Shown here: positions 22,690 through 33,719 of the stretch, piece after piece
Numbering within the stretch: position 1 is the first letter of the stretch
How the letters are laid out: every line of letters begins with the position of its first letter
Assembly: GCA_029204225.1 (NCBI GenBank)
Contig: CM055095.1
Span: forward strand, 63,330,523 to 63,394,522
DNA from: Diphasiastrum complanatum
Lineage: Eukaryota; Streptophyta; Lycopodiopsida; Lycopodiales; Lycopodiaceae
DNA length: 64,000 nucleotides
Direction of reading: 5' to 3'
Position numbers and translations under genes: made by a program
The notes under the pieces: generated by a model
The model's input: the letters and a program-made list of their open reading frames with translations, nothing else
Database searches by the model: none
What the model was told of the DNA's origin: nothing

Positions 22690-22960
22690 TGCCTTAAGGT
22701 TAGTTAGAGCAAAGGTAAAATTCAGGTGATCAAGTAGGTAAGTAGGTTTTCCAATTTGAGCAGGTTTGAAGGTAAGTAATGGTGATCTTGAGGTACGTAA
22801 GTAGGGTTTACAATGGAGGTAATCTCAAAGTAGGGTTTTTGAGCACACGTTTGAAGGTAAGCAATTTTGTATTCCAGTAGGTTATTTTTAGCAATGTTTT
22901 GAAGGTAAGTGAGGTAATCTTGAAATAGAAATTTTGAGCACAATTTTAAAGGTAAAAATT
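22690..22960 (+). repeat. Degenerate repeats of AGGTAAGT
   Basis: The words aggtaagtagg (22736), aaggtaagtaat (22769), aggtacgtaagt (22791), aaggtaagc (22854) and aaggtaagtgagg (22902) recur with tttga or ttttgagcaca between them. The core equals the plant 5' splice-site consensus. No exon is evident. Confidence 0.55.
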
Positions 22961-25299
22961 TCATATAAAATGACACCCATGATCCATCCAAATTTGCAAG
23001 ACTTGAGGCTCAAGAGGTAATCTTCAAGAAGGTTTCATAGCAGTTACCAAAAAAAGCAAATCGGCAAATTATAATGAAAATAAAAAAAGTACATTGGAAC
23101 ACTTGACTCAAATAGAGAGGAATAGCAAGGACTGATGAAGTACACAGTCCCTCCCCACTCCAAGTGCCAACAATCATAAATTAGTACTATGTACAAGAAG
23201 GTATAGTCTTGCATTGAATGTGACAAAGGCATAAGATTTTGTGTGTATATTTTTAAATTATATTAATTTCTTAGTTTCTGGGCCCATCCATAGCCATGGA
23301 CACCCGGCACCTCACCCCCATGTGATGCATGTGCGGATCATGTATGTATCATGGATGGAAGAATAAGGGTGGCCGTCCAGCAGGCCCCGGCCAAGGTGCA
23401 CGGAATGGGAAGGCTACGGCTTGTAAGTTGTGTGTCGCTGCCGGGGCCAGGCCAGGCCTGTGCAAGCCTTCTTAGGCCGTATACGCGGATTCAGGCTTGG
23501 GTGCACGCGCTTCCTCCTTGGGAAACTTAACTTTTGTTCTACTTTTTTTGTTTTAAATTTTATTTCAATTGGGCGATTCCTCTTTTGGGTTCTTTTCATT
23601 TCTTTTGTTTATTTTTGTGCAAAGTCAAAATTAAAGGTATTCTTGGAGGATTTGCTTTTGATAGTTTTCCGCTCTACTTGCTTTTGAGAAGGATCAAAGA
23701 AAGCTTCTTTGCACAAAAAATCTCACTTTTGAAAGTCAAGAGGTTGTTGAGCAGTGATCAATGATGATGTCTTTTCTTTGAGCATCTTTCTCCTTCACAC
23801 AAACACCAAGCTATACGAATTAAAACCCACAAGCTACAAATTAGTCACTCTCTCATGAGTGAAATCACTTGAGCATCTTTCTACTTCACACAAATAAAAA
23901 GGAACAAGGATTAAATCCTCACTTACAACATCTCCCCCGCCCCCCCACCCCCCAAAAAAAAAACGCGCCCCCCCCCCCCCCCCCCCCCTCTCATGCACAC
24001 GCCTACTCTATTGCTTTCATATGATAGGCACATGAAATAGTGTCCTTTTTGGGTTTGTTGACTAGCTTCATTCTTCATTCTTGGCCACATTAATGAAAAA
24101 TGCGGTTCTTTCAACATCAAGCATAGTATATGCATGTACAACTTGGGAAGCAAGCTCACCAACTAAGAAACATATTTGAATAGGCAAAACTAAGGCCTTG
24201 TTGATAGGCCATGTCAACAGTTCTCCACTAAGATTAATGACTTTTAAGCACCTATGTGACCAATCTATATTTATTTCTCACTAAATGGTATAATTTTTGC
24301 ACATCATTAACCAAGATACATGAAGAAGATTTGGATGAAAGTCGACATAAGCTTGATATTCTCTAAGATGCCACTAGTTTTTTTTGACAAGACAACTATG
24401 TGTAGGAGCATTGTATGTACAAACCTATATTGTAAGATCACACATAGGCCTAGTCAACGCACACATGCATCAACTCACACGTTTATTACAATTTGATCCT
24501 AAGCTTCTACTTGTTTCTGTATTTCTTGTCTTACAAGACTAATGATAAGGTTTGATTATACTTATTTCAAGTCTGGATGAAGAGCACAAAATCTAGTTGG
24601 TCTTCTTAAAGCTTTTGCTTGCTTGATTAGTGACTATAGATATTTACAAATGTATACAATCACAATAAGATGTAACTGTTTTACTACCACCACATTTCTC
24701 ACTAGCATGTCTTGCATATTTAGCTCATAGACTAATCTACAACAAAACAAACTATTGCAAGGAGTGATGGGGATGAAGGAAACTATCAACATTGATAATG
24801 ATAAAATAGAACTTTTTAAACTTGTTTGCAAAATACACAAGCTTCTACAATTTGGAAAACCCTTGCTGAATCTACTAATACACTTTCTTGTCATTTGTAA
24901 AGGTTCCTATGAAAAATAGTCTCTTCAACCTTGTAGCATTCTATTAAGGATATTTTTTCTAAGCTATTGGATAAATGAAACCAAGAAACAAACATGTCTA
25001 TTATATTTGTCATTTAAGCCTTTAATCATTGTCTTTCGATTTATAGAATTGCATTATTTTGATTATTAAGAATGTTAAAGCATGATTGTTACCCAAAATT
25101 AATCATTTCATGTGTGATACCCTTCCATTTTGAGTTCTTTTTTAATCTCAAGCTTTCCTTATTCCTTGAACAACATTTTTGCATTGAACATTTTTTAGTG
25201 CTAGAAATTTTGATTCCAAGAGTCATTTGTACTTTGAGAAGGCATATATAGATTCACATGTTTCTTACCCCTTCATAATGCACAAGATAGTCTGCATGT
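22961..25299. other. No recognisable gene; contains a poly-C/poly-A junction
   Basis: Mixed sequence. 23300-23500 is GC richer (ggggccaggccaggcctg). 23935-23988 is C-rich with 21 C in a row at 23968-23988. The phrase ttgagcatctttct(c/a)cttcacacaaa occurs twice (about 23778 and 23871). Frames near 24000 and 24700 show no motif I know. Confidence 0.45.
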
Positions 25300-25521
25300 G
25301 ATAGCTCCATGCTGGCTTGCTTGATACAATGCCATTGAGTTCATGTGGCATAGTCGCTTGTGCCACAGATTTCATGTGGATGTGTGCAAATTGTCAAGAT
25401 ATGGTAAAACTAGCTACATTGGTGAGCATTGTTTTGATGTTGGATTTTTACTAGCATTCTTGGCTGATTTTGCTGATGGAAATGAAGCTATTGGAGGTTC
25501 ATTATGTCACTCATTCACAAA
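25300..25521 (+). pseudogene. Copia B scrap fused to a segment shared with 37169-37319
   Basis: 25300-25368 matches the pre-integrase stretch of copia B, here complementary to the coding sense (tgccattgagttcatgtggca). It passes directly into about 150 bp (25369-25521) that is nearly the same, in reverse, as 37169-37319. A 61-codon frame across the join (MWHSRLCHRFHVDVCKLSRY) is probably chance. The shared segment is of unknown origin. Confidence 0.6.
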
Positions 25522-26648
25522 AAACTGATTTTTGGCTGTTTGCGAGAGTTCTGCCTTCGTTTTTTGCCTTTTTGATCTTGGGAACTCTCTCGCAGAGGCA
25601 CTTTTTCTAGGAACTATCTCTCATAGACTTTTATGTGTGCTTTTCACAAGGAAATGTAGCTCCATGAGGCTTTGCGAGACTATGCCCTGGAGTTGATGCC
25701 AGTCATGCGAAGGTTAGTTCTTGCTGGTTTTTGAGAAATCAAAATATAATGGAATTTTGGCTCTCTTTTCCATCCAAAAACAACTTTGAGTGTTTTTTGG
25801 TGTTTTTTCAATGTTGTGATGGGATGTTGTTGGGGCTATTCCTGTCGTGTATGTAAATATATAAAACATCAAAATTAGTAGAAATCAGATGCGAGGGTCA
25901 TGGCATCCTGCGTGCGTAAGCCCATGGCCCAATGGGCACTTGTAATGATCTTTTTGAAATAAACTAGACCTTGGGCCATGTAATTAAAAATAATATTAGA
26001 GGCCAAAGTCTAAGTTAAGTTTAAGCTACTAAGTTTTTGAGTTAGTCAAAAGTCAAATGGTGGTAGGTGGGGTGTGCTTCTCCCTACACCAAAGATTAGT
26101 TTGTGCTTCTTATGGATGGTGTGGATTTCAATCCCCCTTTGCAAATAGCCAATAGGAAGCAAGGGGCAATGGCCACCCCAAAGATAAAAAGGCACCATTT
26201 GTAACCATTTTTCATGCTTAATGAGAAGGAGGAAACTCTACCATTTTGGAGAGCAAGCATCCTCATTTGCTATTCCCTCTTGCTAATGCTATCGTGGTGT
26301 TTTTCCTTTTGTTCTCTATTTTCATTGTTCTTGATTCATTAGTTAAGGCTTCTCCATTAGCATGCATAATGAGAAAATGAGTTAACCTCCATCTCACCCC
26401 TCTCTCTCTCTCTCTCCTTCTCTAGTCATTCTATTTATCTATATCTCTCTCTTTCTCTCTTTTCACTCTCAATCATGATGTATGTATGGGCTTAGTGTTA
26501 GGAAGGGTAGTGTTAAGGTGGGGTAGTGATAGGATAAAGTAGAGAGAATCTAAATCTAGCAACTTGGCCTAGTTAGGTCCCTATCTTTGTGTTCTAACCC
26601 TTTTGGCAAGCGAAGGGCTACTCACCATTGAATCTACACACCCTATAG
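25522..26648 (+). repeat. Probable 5' LTR of the plus-strand gypsy element
   Basis: It precedes the gypsy PBS at 26649 and includes a CT-rich patch (26401-26462), as does the LTR of the minus-strand copy. The outer TG end was not identified; 25522 is an upper bound. Confidence 0.4.
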
Positions 26649-26666
26649 TGGCGTCGTTGCTGAGGA

Positions 26667-28055
26667 TAGGAATCACCAACTAGTTATAGTTGCATTCTCT
26701 ATTGTTTTTGTTTTTTAGCTTATTTTAGATGGATTCTGGGGTAGATTTAGCGTGTTTGGTGTGCTTGTTCGTGATTGGACTGTTCTCAGCTAGCGGAGGA
26801 GGTGTGGAAGGGTAGTGGATACCCAAAACAGCCTCTAAGGGCTTGGCATCCATTCACAATCTTGAAAAAATCCAAAAATACACTCAAAACTATTTTTGGA
26901 GGAAAAAAAGAGCCAAAATCTCATCAGCTTTTGAATTCTAAAAGTCCAAAAAGAAGTAACCTTCACACAATTGGCAACAACTCTATTGTCCTAGACCTGC
27001 ATAAAAGCCTACAAAGGTTACCTCCCAACAGATTTTGAAAAAAATAGAAAAAATCATAAAAATTCAAAAATCCCTTGAGAAATCAAAAAAAGAATTCAGA
27101 TCTTCATAAAAACCTTCGCAGAGCTGTCTAAAGTTCCATCTCAGTGAGACAAGGACATGAAAAAGTCTGCGAAGGTTAGTTTCCATGATAAGTGCCCTTG
27201 CGAAGATTTCTAAAATAAAAAAGACAAGAAAATTAGGCTGAACCTTCGCAAACACCAAAATGTTTAGTTCCAGTGGCCAGTAAACTTTGCAGAGGATTCT
27301 GAAGTTCCATCTCAGTGAGAAAAGAACACAGAAAAGCCTGCAAAGGTTACTTTGATACTAGTGAGCAGAAAAGTGGATTTAAGTGCTTGAAAATTACTAA
27401 AATCTAAAGATCCAAAAAATCCACTTAGAAGTAACATTCGCAGACCATTCCATTGTCTTCAAAATTCTATTTTCCATTAGTGATGAGGTTTGAAAAAGTT
27501 AGTTTCAACTATTGATCGATCTGTGAGAAAAAACATGATTTTGAACCTTCACAAATAGCCATAACTCTTTCATCTTTGAATCTGATCCACTTGGAACAGA
27601 GTTAGATCTATATCAGGTCGAGCTCCTGACAAGTCTGCGAAGGTCAGTTCTCTAAACATTTGATGAAAACAGGTTTTTTGACTCAAAAATAGTGAAAGAA
27701 CTTTCGCAAAGCTAACTCTCACACAAGTAACCTTCGTAGATAGGATCCATAGTTATATCTGCACCAAATCCAGCTACTATGAAAATCGGAGGCCAATCAG
27801 AACAAGGAGTAAAAAACTATCAAGGAAAAACCATCGTAACGGGTCTAATATCACACTTTTGGCCAACAAAACTGATCAGACCTTCAAGAATCCAGACAGA
27901 TTTCCATAGATCCATCAAGATCCAGCTATCTTGGACTTCTCTGCCAAATGAATTTGAGATCAGGTTGATCAGTACCAAGAAGAATTGCAAATCAAGCTCC
28001 ACACTTCTCCAGAGTTGCAGCCGCACAAATCAAAATAGAAGCAGAACCATCAACA
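26667..28055 (+). other. Gypsy leader with repeated GCGAAGG words and a partial duplication
   Basis: GCGAAGG/CCTTCGC-like words occur at about 27112, 27168, 27211, 27242, 27335, 27434, 27632, 27702 and 27721. The phrase aagttccatctcagtgaga occurs at about 27130 and 27310 in a partial tandem duplication of roughly 180 bp. Small open frames here share nothing with known proteins. Confidence 0.6.
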
Positions 28056-28717
28056 ATGAATCCAATGGATCCACCTATACATGCCACACCCCGGCAAGCA
28101 ATTTGGAGGGCATTTCGACTCAAGATGCCAAAATATAATGGATCATCATATCTTATCAGATTTCTCCAGATCTATGAGCAAGCATGCGAAAATGACAAAC
28201 GGGCACTGACAGAGAAACTGATGTTATTTTTCATGTCTCTGGTAGCTGTAGCACAAGATTGGTTCTTCAACCTATCGAAAGAAGAGAAGACCACTTGGGA
28301 AGGTGTTAAAGCGGCTCTCATCACGCTTTAAGCCAAGGAAGTTCCTGGAAGATCCGTTTCTCCTACTGAGCAAGGTAAAAATAGGAAAAAGAGAAAGGGT
28401 CAGGGACTACATAAAACAAGACCAAGCACTTAAGATCCGAATGCAACGCAGCCCTAACTCCTGATGATGCGGTCATTATGTGGTTCCTTGTGGGGTTACC
28501 ACGAAGTATCAAAAGAGAGCTTAAAACATGGGAGCAGTACGCTACATTTCAAGAAGCAATGGAAGATGCCATCAGGGAAGAAGACGAGGGTTTAGATGAT
28601 GAATCATATCCGGCCATCTATAATCCAACTCCCTCGGTAGCATCATCATCCAACGCATCCAATATATCAACAGATCTACTGATGGAGCAAATGACAAAAC
28701 TACAAAGCAACAGATAG
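28056..28717 (+). pseudogene. Gypsy gag (capsid part), frameshifted
   Basis: The start is the ATG at 28056 (MNPMDPPIHATPRQAIWRAF). Then come LKMPKYNGSSYLIRFLQIYE and ALTEKLMLFFMSLVAVAQDW, with FNLSKEEKTTWEGVKAALI, the conserved plant gypsy gag block. A stop comes at 28329-28331, and later parts continue in another frame with LVGLPRSIKRELKTW, YATFQEAMEDAIREEDEG and a Ser-rich tail. The gag self-assembles the particle in active elements. This copy has at least two breaks. Confidence 0.82.
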
Positions 28718-29300
28718 AACAACTAATGGCGAAGTTTGATCAGAAACTGAAGGCCTTGCAGGGAGTTGTAGCACCAACTCCAAATCCACAAGAACAGAAC
28801 CAACTGCAATATCCCCGATGAGAGAATATATGGTATCCTATTTGCACCCAGAACCATACAACAAATGAGTGTCCAATGTTGAAGCAGAACCTCAAGCTGA
28901 CACAACGGTACTACCACCTATGCAATGTTTCATCGCATGGAGCACCAATGAATCAGCAGTGCATGGCATTACCTGCACCACTAGGGCCAACTAACAATCA
29001 AGTAGCTCATGTAAATTTGATCACAACAAAGCAAAAACCACCCCTCCAACCTGAGCAGTAGTAGTGGTATGGTTCGGAAGAGGCATTTGTCAATCCAGCA
29101 ATCAATGAATACTATGCGACCTACGCTGCACAGCCTCAACGTCAGGAAGGTAGGATCTATGGCTGTTATGGATACGGCGAAGGCCATCGAATTGTAGAAT
29201 GCCCTTATAAGGGACAGTATACGGCCTTTTGTCGAGAATGTGAATATGGGCATTGCTACAAGAATTGCCCAATTAGACCTGGACCAAGTGCACCCTTGAA
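28718..29300 (+). pseudogene. Gypsy nucleocapsid region with short-spaced zinc knuckles
   Basis: After a broken linker with a CPMLKQNLKLTQRYYHLC stretch (about 28870-28920), two knuckle-like motifs follow. The first is CYGYGEGHRIVEC (from 29164), in which the second Cys is Tyr. The second is CRECEYGHCYKNC (29230-29268). Both have three residues, not four, between the second metal position and His, so the spacing is CX2CX3HX4C. Whether this binds zinc is unknown. Confidence 0.65.
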
Positions 29301-29567
29301 TTTAATTTAAGTGCAACCGACAACAGTTCCAAGAAGGACGCCACAAGAAAAGCAAAACCCCCATGTTCTAGTGCTAGTTGTTACGCAAGCATAAAAATGG
29401 AAGGGAGTGGCTCCATCACCAACATCATCAGTGTCAATGGTCGATGATCAACCCACAACTACAAGACCATATATCTTAATGTGAGGGAGGAAGGAAGGCA
29501 ATACCATAAGATACGCCATTGGATACAGGATTCACATGCAGAGGAAGCAACGTGAGCAAGGGAACAA

Positions 29568-30229
29568 TTGGCAACAACTCTACCATCAGAATTACCAGTA
29601 CCACCAGTCGAATCCCCATTGAGAACATATCCAAATGATTGTTTACACCATCACGAGGTACCATTTCACATGGATGACCTTGAGGTTCCACAATTGGGAG
29701 TGCTCGCAAGTTTGCTAGCTAGCCACATGGACATATCGTTCATGGAAGTCTTGCGGATGGCGCCACAAGCTAAAAGCATTTTGACAAATTGGCTCAATTC
29801 AAAGTCGGAACCAGCCACAAGGGAGCCCTTATATTGTGCGGGCTACAAAGGAACGAGCAATGTCCTCCATATTGGGGCAGTGTAACAAGTGAAGACCACA
29901 ACATCACCCTGCCAATCATACACAAGAGATTCAAAGACAATGCAACAGTGGTAGATGGAGGATCAGGTTTAAATTTGATCTCCACTACCTTCTTGTATCA
30001 GAAATGGTGTTTGCAAGGATTGGACCATCAACACTTGCTTTATCTTGTTAATAAAACTTGCAACACAGGGAGAATCACTCGTTGGTTACTTCTATTGTTG
30101 GAGTTTAATTTTCGGATCATCGTGCGCAAGGGAAGGCAACATTATATGGCAGATCATATGTCACGAATCAAGGGGAAGGAGATTGCAGCCCTACCTGATG
30201 ATGAGCTACCAAACGTTGCCTTGTTTTAG
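29568..30229 (+). pseudogene. Gypsy protease fused by deletion to RNase H
   Basis: A first frame reads REPLYCAGYKGTSNVLHIG, equivalent to KPLFCAGFEESNEVL of the minus copy. A second, open frame of 146 codons (29789-30229) holds DHNITLPIIHKRFKDNATVV and then DGGSGLNLIST (protease, Asp codon 29954-29956). After FLYQKWCLQG it jumps to LDHQHLLYLVNKTCNTGRIT and RWLLLLLEFNFRIIV, with YMADHMSRIKGKE, typical of gypsy RT-RNase H. The whole RT catalytic region has been removed without closing the frame. Confidence 0.78.
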
Positions 30230-30300
30230 ATTGACACTGTACCTAAATGGGCCATAGACACAATTGAATATTTAATGTGGGGCCAACTGGCTATGATAAA

Positions 30301-30636
30301 TGTTTAAAAATATGATCTTAGGCTCTAATAATGTCATAAACTCAACCAATCTTTCTTCTCTCAAAGAGTATATACAATAATCCACAAGAAGAGCTATTAT
30401 CCATCTCAGATATGAGGATTAGGTCTTCATAGGATTAGGTATAAATCTATCCCTAGCTCCAATGCCTTATCCAAGCATGCTTATCCATTTGGTAGGTCGA
30501 GTTTGGTGATTCATGGGGTTGGTGGTAAATCTCGCCAATCACTCCTGGATTAACTCCTAAATTATAGGAACTTAACTTGGGGCTCAAGAAATGCCAATGA
30601 TCCAAAAATGAATCCTTTGAGTCCTAATCCCATCGA
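30301..30636. other. No recognisable gene
   Basis: AT-rich sequence between gypsy and copia B scraps. It may be a remnant of the gypsy 3' region. Confidence 0.45.
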
Positions 30637-31215
30637 ACTGGTTGCATTCGAGATGCTCACCCTTGTGATAGCTCCATGATGGCTTGCTCAATACAATGTC
30701 ATTGAGATCATATGGCATAGTCTCCTGTGCCATAGAATATCTAACGAATCATCCTGGGTTTGATGTACTTGATCTGCAGGTAGGAATACCTTCAAGTGAT
30801 ACAGGTTGTCTTTTCTTCTACCTTGTGTAATCAATGTACTGGTGCTTACATCAATGACATTGCATGCTTCGTCTGAGAACGTCACATGCATCCCAACATT
30901 TGCTATTATTGCTATTGATAGCAACAACCTACTGTAATGTAGGTACAAACAGAACGTCTTCAAGTCATCTGTCTCTGCCGTTTGTGTTGAGCCATAACGA
31001 ACCAATACCATTCACTTGATGTTTACACATGTCTCCAAGAATAATAAATCTTGATGGATCTACACTCTGAAAGTCATACATTATCCATCTTCATGCTAAC
31101 CACACATGTCTGCATAGATATAGGTGGTCGAATTTTCATGATTCGATCTTTCTTCGCCCATCTTTGAGCTTTCTGGCTCTTCAACATAGGACAAACTATT
31201 ATTGTTCTCCCGCTT
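30637..31215 (-). pseudogene. Copia B protease/pre-integrase fragment, head to head with an RNase H fragment
   Basis: Minus frames read LYHLKVFLPADQVHQTQDD, HVTFSDEACNVIDVSTSTLI and SYVEEPESSKMGEERSN, the same family as B1 (6660-7250) and B2 (38674-39290). The protease DSG site itself is missing. At 31215/31216 it meets RNase H sequence of the same family in the opposite orientation, so an internal inversion with deletion is likely. Confidence 0.8.
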
Positions 31216-31822
31216 GCCTTGAGCCAATTTAGCACAAATCCAAGCTTGACACATTGGAAGATTGCGAAGCAAATCTTGCAGTACCTTCAACTAACAAAAG
31301 ATTTTGGATTGTGTTATTCTCGTGATGTAGGATTCCAGATGCTTTCATACAGTGATGCTAGCTGGGCATTTCTCAAGGACAACTTCAAAAGTGTCTTAGG
31401 AGGATGTACCATCGCATCAGGAGTAGCAATTCTCTGGGTTAGCAAAAAGTAGAACATTGTAGCTTAGTCATCCTGCGAAGCAGAATACGTAGCAATAGCA
31501 AAGATGGCCAATGAAATCACTTGGCTCAAACAGTTCCTTGACGAATTAGGTGAAACGCGAAATGAACTTTTGATTTTGTAGATGGACAATACATCCGCAA
31601 TACACCCGACAAAGGATCCCGTGTTTCACTCAAGGATGAAACACATTGCAATCAAGTACCACTTGATAAGCAATCTGATTGAAAAGAACAAGCTATAGAC
31701 TACTTTCATTGGAACGAAGAAGATGGTTGTTGACATCTTCAAAAAGGCCCTAGACAAAGGTTTGTCCAAGAAACAGAGGAGCAGCCTAGGAGTCATCAAG
31801 CTATCATGCTTTGAGAGAGAGT
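31216..31822 (+). pseudogene. Copia B RNase H fragment
   Basis: Plus frames read MSQFSTNPSLTHWKIAKQIL, LSYSDASWAFLKDNF, SSCEAEYVAIAKMA, MDNTSAIHPTKDPVFHS and DIFKKALDKGLSKKQRSS, with in-frame stops near 31450, 31467, 31579 and 31696. It ends in a purine-rich PPT (tttgagagagagt) directly before the LTR. The RNase H acidic residues SDAS, EAE and MDN are still visible. Confidence 0.85.
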
Positions 31823-32716
31823 TGAAGAAACAAACGGTTTCTGTTACCAAAGCTCTGCTAGCTCTTAACTCCCAACCTGACGAATATCTCAAAGATCTCG
31901 AAGACCTCGCAAACAGATATCTCAAAAACCTTGAAAACGAAAAACTCAGAGACGAAATGTTCGTGAACAACAAGAGCTCAGCCGCAGGTCGAACGACGCA
32001 AAATGAAAATGTTCGAGACACCTGAAGGTCGAATACTTTCGACTCTTCACGCTCCAAATAACCAGGAAGCTTAAACAAGTACCATGAAGTACAATTTTCT
32101 TGTATGATATGAAGATGTTAGCAGAAGAATGTTAGGATGTGCCTAATCCGCCACTCTTGTAATCTGTGATTAGTCTTAGATTGCTTAATCTATCTAATCA
32201 AAAATGTTACTCTGAATATATGCAGTTGCTAGTTGCACTAATGATACAAGAAGATACAGATAGACAAAATACAGAATAGAGAAGTCTGCTAGTGGGTGAG
32301 ACATTGTAAGCAGGATTCACAGAGATCCAATGAGTCCGCTAGTAAGTGAGACACTATTCATGGAAGAACATCGTTTTCTCTCATGCCAATGCACTGTGTG
32401 GGTCTGTCACACAGTGTTTGAACAAAAGAGGATCAATAGATGATGTTGTAGCTGTTATGCACATAACATTCTAAATTGTTTGTTCTCGATTGAATTACTA
32501 TCTGCTTATTGTTCATGTATCTCATTCGCTCGTTTTATCTATTCTACACATAGGTTCAATCTTGTTGAATGCTAAGTTAACTTAAACGTAGGTCAGCAAT
32601 GTCTATCTGCATTCTAGAGGATTGTAGGAATGATATAACATGCAGTGACCAGCAATCATATCCGAACTCCATCCAAATTTATTTGCGTTTCATTCGTATC
32701 GATTCATATTCGTGAA
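31823..32716 (+). repeat. Copia B LTR
   Basis: It starts TGAAGAAACAAACGG after the PPT and ends close to ATTCGTGAA. It is followed at once by tggtatcagagc (32717-32728), a PBS, and then a second PBS-like ggtatcagagtc at 32744. A 3' LTR followed by a PBS suggests that it was also the 5' LTR of a neighbouring copy. Confidence 0.75.
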
Positions 32717-32737
32717 TGGTATCAGAGCTTGATTCCC

Positions 32738-32938
32738 AACAGAGGTATCAGAGTCTGGTTCTCTCATCATGTCATCATGATCTTCTTCAATCACTGGCCT
32801 TGTCTCTTCACTTGTCACGATCTCTCATAGCTCCTTTCCCATCAAAATGTTCTTCAGTTTGAATTTTCAAATTGCATAGTTGTCGGCTCCTTCCAATTTA
32901 CTTGACTCATTGAGGATGCTCTCGTTTAGAGTTGCCAT
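32738..32938 (-). pseudogene. Copia gag N-terminal fragment, family H
   Basis: The start is the ATG at 32938 (MATLNESILNESSKLEGADN). It continues YAI, a stop in place of Trp, KFKLKNILMGKEL, a stop, EIVTSEETRPVIEEDHDD. It matches the start of copia gags but not families A to G here. It is cut off at about 32738 by the copia B LTR/PBS junction. Its own PBS is at 33332-33343. Confidence 0.7.
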
Positions 32939-33331
32939 AACTTCACTTAGATGAGTCCAAATTGCAAAAATGACTACAAAAATAAAAATTTTGTTGTTAA
33001 ATTGACAAATGGCATTTTTGACCACTTTCCAATCTGAGTTATGGATAGAAAGTTAAGCCAAATTGAAGATTTTGGCTCTAAAATGGCTCACAACTGCCCT
33101 CAAGCTTGAAAAATGGCAATAATTACCAAACTGCCATTTTTAACAAATTCTTTCGTCGTGCACAAATCTTCAATTTCAAAAATTTTTAGATCAACGCATA
33201 GCCCTTTGTACCAGCATAGCTCTTGTCTAATCAGATCCAAATAACAGTCTCTCCAACTAGGTCAAATTATCACTCAGTTTTCTACTTATTTGCAAAAACA
33301 CCACCAGTGGACAGGCCTTAAAACAAAAGTG

Positions 33332-33710
33332 GCCCAATACCAATGTTAAGAACCCTCTCGGAATCTCATTTGAAGTTGAAAAAGCTGAAGGAAAGCTTTA
33401 GCAAATTCCTGGTCGTCGGATCTATGCACTACGATTTAGATCAGCTTGACCTTTTATTTTGACACGTGGCATGCATCGACTTACATGCTCTCACTCTTCT
33501 GTGTTTGCAAGGGGACCCACCCCTAGAGATGCAAAGTATTTTTAACTCAGTTCATCGCGCGACTACTAGACTCTCCCTCGCGTGTTTCGGGTCGTAGGGC
33601 CGCCATTTTGCCCTTAAATCTGGCGTTTCGGGACAGCTCTCTGGCGTTTTGAGCATCTGTAAGATGTTTCAAATCTAGGACAAGAGTTTTGGACCCAAAA
33701 ACCGGTTAAC
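33332..33710 (-). repeat. Degenerate PBS and 5' LTR part of the family H copia
   Basis: The plus strand gcccaataccaa (33332-33343) is a weak PBS complement, followed by TGTTAAGAACCC (33344), a plausible LTR end. The LTR includes GC-richer text near 33550-33640. The outer end is not determined. The leader between gag and PBS (32939-33331) has no other feature. Confidence 0.45.
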
Positions 33711-33719
33711 TTATAAATG

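Larger units (their letters stand above)
26649..30300 (+). mobile_element. Ty3/gypsy element, plus strand, internally deleted
   Basis: PBS tggcgtcgttgctgagga (26649-26666, two C-to-T changes from the family type), leader, gag (28056-28717 and on), variant zinc knuckles (29164-29268), protease (Asp 29954) and then an RNase H piece (30023-30180). The RT body and integrase are missing, and no 3' LTR was recognised. It is in the same family as the minus-strand gypsy at 9343-16600. Confidence 0.8.

Noticed and set aside
23923-24162. ORF with a glycine run on the minus strand
   Set aside because: The glycine run is the poly-C tract. The remainder has no recognisable motif.
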